Source: Romanomermis culicivorax (Eukaryota; Nematoda; Enoplea; Mermithida; Mermithidae). Taken from it: a stretch of DNA of 64,000 bases. The notes below the pieces were generated by a model that did not search any database, was not told the origin of the DNA, and saw only the letters and a list, made by a program, of their open reading frames with translations. This document shows positions 56,078 through 64,000 of the stretch, piece by piece. Numbering within the stretch: the stretch's first letter is position 1; each line of letters begins with the position of its first letter. A program made the position numbers and the translations under genes. The stretch spans positions 310,001 to 374,000 of the forward strand of contig CAWUHX010000031.1 in NCBI GenBank assembly GCA_963922205.1. Reading direction: 5' to 3'.

Positions 56078-57243
56078 TTTACAATAAGGTTCAAAATTAT
56101 ACACTACTTGCATTATAACATAAAAAATTTTCATAAAAATCATTTGACAAGTAGAGAAAATTTTCGGTTAATGGACTTAAGCCAAGGGTATAGATAGAGC
56201 TTCATAATCTGCATGTAAAAAGTCTAGTTTTGGAGAAACAGATTTTGAGTACCTAGACAACATAATTCAAAGATAACAGAATCGTGATCACTAGTAGCAA
56301 AAGGAACAGCTGTTTGTACATTACAGAGTAATAATCGGGTATTTGACAAAATAAGATCAAGAATATTATTATTTCGAGTTGGTTTGACAACATAATTTTC
56401 AAAGCTTAATCCTGAAAGTGAGTCATACATAATTTTTGTCAGATTTGACATTTCCTCATATTCACATTTATGAAGTTGTGGTAAATTAAAGTCGCCCAAA
56501 AGTATACAGGAATGATTGGCTGATAGAAATTCAATATTTGTACAGATTTGCTTCATATGTTCAATATCCGCAGAAGGGGGCCTATAGATAACAATAAACC
56601 TAATAACATTAGATTTACAAGTGAGATCAACAGCAAGGAATTCAGGTAAAGGTTCAGCGGAGACTGGGACAGAGAAGATTTTCAAACATTTCTTGAAAAC
56701 AATACAAACGCCGCCACCATACCTGTAATTGGGGATGAGGGTAGGGGGACCCTTCCCAACTTGGCCAACCACATACCCAACCCCCCCTCCAGTTCGGAAA
56801 AAATTGGCAAAAAATGTATGTTCTCGGCCATTTCTGGGAAAAATTTCGACTTTTTTCGACCCCCCCCCCCCCAACTGGTTGGACCTCTTACAGGTATGAC
56901 CGCCACCTTTGGAACCCTGACGATCTGATCTCAAGATACAATAAGAATCATTTATAAGTAAACAGTCTGGAATTTGACTAGACAGACATGTTTACACAAC
57001 AAAAATCAAATCATATTCATAATTTTGAGGAAGAAAATGGATTTCATTTAGTTTTTTCATCAAACTACGAGCATTAAACATTGATCTTTTCACTATTTTC
57101 CTTTTGATAACGCATAAAAACAGGCCTGTATTTAGAGGGGTGCAAGATGGGGAATTCCCTATCCTAAATTTTTTTAGATCAAAATTTTCAGCAATATCAT
57201 TGCACTTATACACACCGTTTTTTTTCTCGAAGATTTTTTCCAC
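56078..57243 (-). mobile_element. Non-LTR element N1 endonuclease, copy B
   Basis: Frame 56934-56224 is open for 236 codons. It spans the MITE and the endonuclease core through LGDFNLPQLHK, NNILDLILSN and ATSDHDSVIFEL, further than in copy A, where an indel breaks the frame near 39560. Frame 57243-56992 holds the N-terminal SMFNARSLMKKL segment. Confidence 0.85.
56718..56898 (-). mobile_element. CATACCTGTAA MITE in the endonuclease frame, copy B
   Basis: Counterpart of 39865-40045. The left target duplication has one substitution (gccgccac against accgccac). Confidence 0.88.
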
Positions 57244-57573
57244 ATGAGAACCGGGCTGAAAAATGTTTTCTTATTTTCCAAAACTTCTCCACGTTTTTAA
57301 AAACGTTTATAATGTGGCTACGAGTGTTTTTCATGCATTTTAGTAGCATACCCAAGCATTTTGTTGTATTTGGTGTCAGGAAACTGCAAAAATCAGGAGA
57401 AAATTGAGAAAATTCTGGTTATGTTGGTCAAAATGAGCTCATGAAGAATATATTGGTGTTCTACAGGAGCGGGTAAAGCATGTTAACTGTACAGCATGTA
57501 CATAAATTTATCCGCTATTAACATTTCTGTGGTTCCGATAAGAATAATCTAATTTTATTCAGTTCTTGGTCTT

Positions 57574-57588
57574 CGGCGCCGAGCGCCG
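57574..57588. repeat. Triloop hairpin, 6-bp stem
   Basis: Counterpart of 40721-40735 (CGGCGC-cga-GCGCCG). Confidence 0.7.
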
Positions 57589-57777
57589 AAAACATTTTTG
57601 GATTTTCACCCTCCGCGTTTTCATATCCAAAAACGCTGGAAAATAAATCTCTCCATCAGATATTCGTGAACAGAAGTTTTGCAATCGCAGTCTACAATGA
57701 CGTCTTCGATTTCCATCTTCAATAAACGCAAAGGTTCACGTTGCAAACGTTTAAACAATTCCAAGCATCGAGAGAAA

Positions 57778-58430
57778 AAATTATAATAACAATAAGTTTT
57801 TATTACGTTTAAATATGAGGCAAAATAGATTAAGTAAATTCAGCGAACACATGAAATAAACAAGGCTAAACTACAGTAAATAAGGAACGTAAAGGTAATA
57901 GGGTACGCAGGTTACAAATGTAACATCTAATGCATACCCCCTGGGAATTTCATATTTGTAGACTTAAGTTTATCCTGAAATGAGTGCAAACTAGAGGCAT
58001 TAATAACTTCACTCGGTAAGGAATTCCAAATACTAAAATATCTATTAAAAAATCAAATTTAAAAGTTGAACTGCGAGTAAAATTTTGAATTAATTTACGA
58101 TTGTGTTTCTGGCGAGTGACATGGACATTTAAAGAAAAAGTTAACAAAATCTAGGTGTGATTTACCACGTATTATATTAAAGATCATACAAAGGGCAATC
58201 TATACGAGTCTCAAGTTTTTGTAATTTTAACTCATTGAGTCTTTGATCATACGATAACCCAGATCTGAAGCCCATTACTCTTTTAGTGAATTTTCTCTAA
58301 ATATCTTCCAAATATTGCATGTCAGCAGCAAAATGAGGGTTCCATACTGTTGTACAATATTCCAAAATTGGGCGGACATATGTAACAAAAGCTTTAGTAA
58401 GGTTTCTTTTATTTTATAGAAAAGAAAGAC
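57778..58430 (-). mobile_element. Non-LTR fragment N5, copy B
   Basis: Counterpart of 40925-41575 with a short deletion near 58190 (one AAGGGC unit fewer). Confidence 0.75.
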
Positions 58431-58657
58431 TTTAAAATCAGTGAAGAACGGAAGTAAGCCCTCTTTGCCATGGAACGATAATAAATTGAGAGACCTGATG
58501 AAAAATCTATATTTTCGGCGACATAATTGACTGTTAACGATTAGAAAATGAAACGAGCTAGCTTGGTTGATAGAAACTAATGAGCATTAAAGAGTACGTC
58601 GAAGTAGATATGCTGACGGCCGCGCCTGATAGAAAATAGTTATCATTATACCCTACA

Positions 58658-58674
58658 CCGGCGCCAAGCGCCGG
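58658..58674. repeat. Triloop hairpin, canonical stem
   Basis: CCGGCGC-caa-GCGCCGG, counterpart of 41814. Confidence 0.75.
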
Positions 58675-59650
58675 GAAATTTTGAGATTCTGACCTTTCAA
58701 GTCCACCAAAACGCCTTTTTTCGATTTTGAATTCCCCAAAATTTTTTCCACAATGAGAACCATACCCAAAATTTTTTCCCCAACTAGAAATTTTTTTCAT
58801 CAAAAGACTCCATTAGAGGAAAAAAACGGTGCTTATACATCACAATTCCCAAATTAAATTAATATATTTAAATAATTTTGTTCAAACATAGAATTTAGCC
58901 ACTAATCCAAGCACACAAACTGACTGAAAATAAGTCGTCTTTACTGCAAAAATGATTCTTTTTATTCGGTAAATTCTGACAAATTTTTGGAAAATTCCAC
59001 TCTTTTTTGAAAACCCTGGATAAGATACGGGCAGGGTTTTTTTGCAGAGGCCAGGTTGCAATGTGCAACTGGAAAAAATTTTGGTTGCACAGATAAATTT
59101 TTGGTTTCTCACTCAAAAATCGATAAATTTGCTCAATTTGATCCGAAAAAATATCGCAAACTAGTTTTTTTTGTATTTCATTCGATCCGCGTCAGTTTTA
59201 GACATTTAAAACTCAATTTACTGACTTATGGAGAGAAAATGAAAATAAATGAATCTTTTCACCTTTTATTTCGCAGACAGAAGGTTTGATTTCTCAGTGA
59301 ACTTAATAAATTTTCAGTCGGACAAATTGAAATTCAAAAACTAGGCATGCAACTAAGAATTTGGATCTTTTAATCGGCAAATATTTATACACTCCAAATG
59401 TTTTAATCACATCAAAGTCAAAATTTTAGGAATTTTTCCACTTTACCGGAATTTTTTGTTTTTTCCTGAAAACAACTTTTTCTGCCATTCTAACCGTTGG
59501 TGATTCCAAAAAAAATTAATCATTTCGCGCGGAAAACACTGTACATTAAAAATTTTCAACAGAAAATATGGAAATCTCATGTATTTAATAATCATTCCTT
59601 TTCGACAAAACATTTATTCCAAATCGACAATTCAAGCTTAAAGTGAAATC

Positions 59651-59712
59651 TCTAAGCCTAAGCCTAAAAAGCCTAAGCCTAAGCCTAGAAAGCCTAAGCC
59701 TAAGCCTAAGCA
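59651..59712. repeat. Interstitial GCCTAA (TTAGGC) array, copy B
   Basis: Shorter than copy A and with a substitution (CCTAGAAAG), showing length instability between the two copies. Confidence 0.75.
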
Positions 59713-60125
59713 AACTACTAATTGCTCGTGAAGTTTGTCCCTATCTTCACACAATTTAGCGATATCGTCAAAATTAAGTTCCATATCTAAAAAAATAAAA
59801 CATATTGAAACAATAGTTTCCGCGCAAAATGATCGGTTTTTTTGGAATCAGCGACCTTCAAAATGCCAGAAAAAGTTATTTTAACCCAAAAATAAAAAAT
59901 TCCGGTAAAGTAGAAAATACCTAAATTTTATAAGGACCGCATAAAATTTTTGGGAAAATGACCGATAAAATGTTAGTCTTCATCAAATTCGTCAACAAAC
60001 AATACAGGATCAAACATTAATCCATAATATGTTGATAATTAGAACCTAGTAGCATTAACTAGATTGATCTTTTCCAATCGCGCATTGCAATGCAATAATA
60101 TGAAAAATTATAAATGATTTGAAAC

Positions 60126-60460
60126 GCGGCGCGAAGCGCCGGAAAATTTTTACTTCTTTCCATTTTAGAACGCATAAAACTGCATCTCCGGACAGAAAAC
60201 CCTATCACCTAATCAAAAGAGCAGTCAGGCCTCAAGTTGCACTGTGCAACTCGGCAGGGAAAATTTGGTTGGACGCCCGAAATTTGGTTTCTGTGTGCGA
60301 AAAAAAAACCCCTGGATACGGGTATTTCCCGGGCAGGAAATCCAATAACAATCAAAAGGGCAGTCAGGCTTCGAATTGCGCTGTGCAACTCGACGGAGAA
60401 TAATATTTGGTTGGTTGCAGTTTGCGCAGCACAAACTTTGTTTGCCGTGTGCAGAAAAAG
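60126..60460. repeat. Hairpin-led repeat, copy B of 43295-43640
   Basis: Begins with GCGGCGC-gaa-GCGCCGG. Same CAGTCAGGC internal units. Confidence 0.6.
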
Positions 60461-60925
60461 CCTGATGTCGGATCCAAGAAATTATTGTAACGTTTACAGT
60501 TACTTTCACTAAATATTCCTGCGCAAACACAATTGAAATTTCAAACTTCGAGAATAATAAATTTGTTGTATACTGAGTTACTCTATGTGTCAATTCAAAA
60601 TCCAAATATTCATGATTCTGTGATACAGCTCTGATCAACAAATAGCATCGATAGAACAAGTCTGACACGCCAAAAAAAAGTTGGAAATCCGAGACGAGTT
60701 ACTGTGATCTGAGAAGTACATTTTTTCCAGGCATCGTCAGCATCACTCATGACAGCAGCAGCGTTTTTTTTTTGTGCCAAAACATGGTTTTTGGCACATA
60801 AAAATTCGAAATGGCACAAAAAATTTTGAGCGTTTGTGCCAATCGGCACAAAATTTTTGGCTGTTCCAAACATTAAATTTCCTTACTTTTTAGACGATTT
60901 AGAGGCCGAAAATGCAAAAAATTTT

Positions 60926-60941
60926 CGGCGCTTTCGCGCCG
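60926..60941. repeat. Hairpin variant with 4-nt loop
   Basis: CGGCGC-tttc-GCGCCG, counterpart of 44097. Confidence 0.65.
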
Positions 60942-61231
60942 AGTCAATGAATAGATATCTACTCTTATTTGACCCGAATGCGAAGGAGTTCTCTTCGAAC
61001 AGTGTATCAGCATCGTTCATTGTTGCAGCAAAGTTTAGATGCTGTCTGTCAATCATTCGGTCTATTCGGATTTAAAACTGAAATTCTTACTTTCTGCGTT
61101 TGATTCATTCATATAGAAAATTCGATATCGTTGGTAATGGTACAATGTTCCGACCGAAAATTCACACAACTTCCGACTTTATTTTCCATTTTCTTAGTCT
61201 TTACACTGTTGTTAAATATATATAAGATTCG

Positions 61232-64000
61232 CAGGGTTGGCATTGGCAAGGCTTTGGTTTTTTGGTTTTTTGTTTTTTTGGTTTTTTAAAAAAAAACCAA
61301 AAAATTGGAAAATCTCTGGTTTTTTGGTTTTTTTGGTTTTTTTTCCAAAATCATTGGGAAACTGTTTTTTCACATTAGTCGATCTTCTAGGCATGTATTG
61401 GTGTCTATCTGAATTAACAAAACAATTAATTTAGTTAAATTGACTTGAATGAATGAATGAATGAAGAAGATTTATTACCTGTCAGGCGAAATATAACACA
61501 AGAAAAGAAAAAAAAAGGTTAAAACGCGAGAACAAACGATTAAAATGAAATAAGAAAACGAATAAAAGTTTCGAAAACTCAATCGACGGCTACTTCAAAA
61601 CGACAAATACAATATCGCAGCGAAAATATGTGCTACAGTAAACAAGTTAATGACGGTAATAGGAAGCGCAGGTTACATATTTGTAACAGGCTAACGCGCT
61701 CCCCCGAGATAATCAGAAAAATCAATCTTAGAGATTTTCGTTTTGAATGTGTGTAAATTGGAAGAACTAAGAACTTCAGCTGAAAGTTCATTCCAGATAT
61801 TAATGTACCTGTTGGAAAAATCATATAATCTAATATTTGTTTTAGCTTTACCTGTTTTGAGTTTGTAGTCATTTTTACGACGGGTGGACTCGAAATTTCT
61901 GCTAATGAAGAAGTCCGATTTTTGCAGACAGGATTGGCCTTTAATAATTTGAAACATCATGCACAAGGCGGCACATAGTCGGCATATTTCTAAGCTATCA
62001 AGGCATAGCTTAGTTAAACGCTCATCATATGAAAGGATAGACCCAAAACCACATATTCTCTTTGTGAATCTTCTCTGAACTTTTTCAATGAGATTTATGT
62101 CAGAGGCATAGTAAGGGTTCCAAACAGTTGAACAATATTCTAGCAGGGATCTAACATAAACAGTAAACGCGCGTACAAGGTTAGAAGTATCATGGGAAGT
62201 AAAGGTTCTAATTATCAAAGAACTTAAGCTAAAGGCTTTCTTGGTAATTGATGCTATGTGATCTCTAAAACTCAAGTTTTGGGATATAAGTACGCCCAAG
62301 TCTCTGACGTATGGGTTTTCACCTGGAATTTCAGACAATCCTGAATTGTAGGGGACCTTTGGATTTGCATGGCCCATATAGAGAATAGAACTTTTTTCAG
62401 CCGAAATTTCGAGTTGCCATGTTTTAGACCAATGGAAAATCTGATCAAGATCATCTTGAAGAGTTTTACATTGTGTGGAGGTGTTAAAAATTTTCGCATC
62501 ATCTGCGAAAAGATAGACATAGGATTTTAAAGTATCAGGGAGGTCGTTTATAAACAAGAGGAAAAGAGTTGGACCAAGAACACTCCCCTGGGGGACACCA
62601 CTGCTTACGTCTGATGTTAGGGAAAATTAGTTGTTAATGCAGACTTTTTGAGTGCGATTTGAAAGGAAGGCGATGATCCAATTCGCAAGAAAACCACAGA
62701 TGCCATAGCTTTTCAACTTTAGAGCAGGCTTACTATGGGAGACAGAGTCAAAAGCTTTCTTAAAATCAATGTAAATCAAATCAATGGAAGATCCTGAATC
62801 AGTAAGTTTGGTCCATGAATTTTTGCATTTGAGCAACTGTGTTTCACATGACTTTTTTGGAAAAAACCCAAACTGAAAGGGAGATAATAGAGAGCTTCTC
62901 TTAAGGTAATCTAAAATAGAAGAGTTAATAATGCTTTCCATGACTTTACAAGCAATACAACAAAGAGAAATTGGTCGGTAAATGGTAATCGATGAGGAAT
63001 CACCTTTTTTGTATACTGGGATTACATTTGCAGTTTTCCATATAGATGGTAATGCCCCAGATCTAAAAGAAGCCTCAAAGATATGAGAACGTGGGTCGGC
63101 CAAACAATTGGATAGTTTTTTTCATAAAATAGGCACATAACCCATCAGGACCCAAGGCAAGGGACGGATTCAGTTTACGAAGAGCAGCATGAACTAGCTC
63201 AACAGAAAATGATGAATTGGAGATTTCAGACATAGTTCTTTTGGGGAAAAGAGGCACAGAACCATTATCATTGGTAAAGACTGATGTGAAATAATTATTG
63301 AAAAGTTCGGCCCTTAGATCTTCATCAGAAATAATTTCATTACCTATACAAATTAGGGGAATAGCTCTATTTGATTTGATTTTGGAATTTACAAAATTAT
63401 AGAAACTTCTGAGATCTGATTTGTCAATAAGTTTTTTTTCAATGTCGATTTGATGTGATTTGATTTGATTTTTCAAAAATTTACAATGACTGTTGAAAAG
63501 AAACTTGTCACAGGCTGATTTAGTTTTCCTATAGTTTCTCCAAAGTTTTAATTTTTTAGCGAGTAGCTTCTGGAGGGGTATTTGGGATATTTTTTTGCCT
63601 TACTTAGTTTAGATGTGGGTTACGTGTTGTGTTATAATGAGCTTTAAAATGTCAATAAAATTACAATACATGTCATCTGCATTTCTACATGTGGAGAAAA
63701 CATCAGGCCAAGAGATCTGGAATAAGAGCTCAGAAATAGTATCATAGTTTGCCTTGCGAAAGTTCAAGGGGGGGGGATTTTGGATTCAGGGGGTTTGTCT
63801 TGAGAATTATTTTGAACTTTACACTTGAGTGGTCACTAGTAGAAAAAGGAGGGACAGCATGAACGTCAGAGACAGATCTATCACCAAAAATTAGATCAAG
63901 GATATTGTTATCATGAGTGGGTTGCAAAACCAGTTGCTGAAGACTTGTACTAGAAAGACACTCAAATAAAGATGTGTAGGTGGCTTCATAGGGATAGGTA
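61232..64000 (+). mobile_element. CAGGGTTGGCA hAT element, copy B, truncated by the window end
   Basis: Same left end and aagattcg flank (61224-61231) as copy A. The right end lies beyond the window. Confidence 0.85.
61450..64000 (-). mobile_element. Non-LTR retrotransposon N2, copy B (truncated by window)
   Basis: The RT region is split by a TAA at about 62629 (frames 63103-62627 and 62557-61691), where copy A has a Lys codon. Conversely the C-terminus is open here to the terminal YLGGAR, whereas copy A has a stop. Endonuclease C-terminal (63927-63742) and linker (63476-63075) frames are present. Confidence 0.88.

Larger units (their letters stand above)
52313..64000. repeat. Copy B of the large near-identical block
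   Basis: Collinear with 35442-47151 throughout, including every nested transposon and target duplication, with scattered substitutions, small indels and short-repeat length changes. It begins at the gap edge inside non-LTR element N1. Confidence 0.92.

Overview
The window is eukaryotic, repeat-rich animal DNA, most likely from an ecdysozoan and possibly a nematode. Three things point this way. A complete spliced G-protein alpha-s gene has short introns (62, 66 and 69 bp). There are interstitial arrays of GCCTAA, the complement of the nematode telomere repeat TTAGGC. CR1/Jockey-like non-LTR retrotransposons are abundant. The species cannot be named from sequence alone. No operons, bacterial promoters or CRISPR arrays are present.

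Layout. (1) 1-8.3 kb: a broken, coding-like minus-strand sequence without a recognised domain, interrupted by four DNA transposons. (2) 9.1-10.6 kb: a complete 1.46-kb hAT-type element with mirrored arrays of a GGCGCC motif. (3) 10.8-11 kb: a candidate first exon on the minus strand. (4) 14.4-16.2 kb: a minus-strand DEDDy 3'-5' exonuclease gene whose frame stays open for 283 codons after an in-frame TGA. (5) 16.4-21.5 kb: repeat fragments and a minisatellite. (6) 21.5-31.1 kb: the G alpha-s gene on the minus strand, 11 coding exons and 377 residues. Its introns hold nested MITEs and a tandem pair of tRNA-like sequences. (7) 32-64 kb: a nest of transposable elements. Non-LTR elements (EN and RT domains) are split by hAT elements, one of which keeps BED-finger and hAT C-terminal remnants. 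The block from 35,442 to at least 47,151 recurs nearly identically from 52,313 to the window end, starting exactly at a 100-N assembly gap. This is probably a false (haplotypic) duplication.

The dominant theme is hAT-type transposition. At least a dozen insertions were delimited by terminal inverted repeats and 8-bp target-site duplications. Several families carry their own short motif repeated near both ends. A second theme is a recurrent 7-bp-stem, 3-nt-loop hairpin (ccggcgc-nnn-gcgccgg), usually followed by AAAATTTT. It occurs in several unrelated repeat contexts and shows compensatory stem changes. Only two or three host genes are evident: G alpha-s, the exonuclease and the candidate exon.
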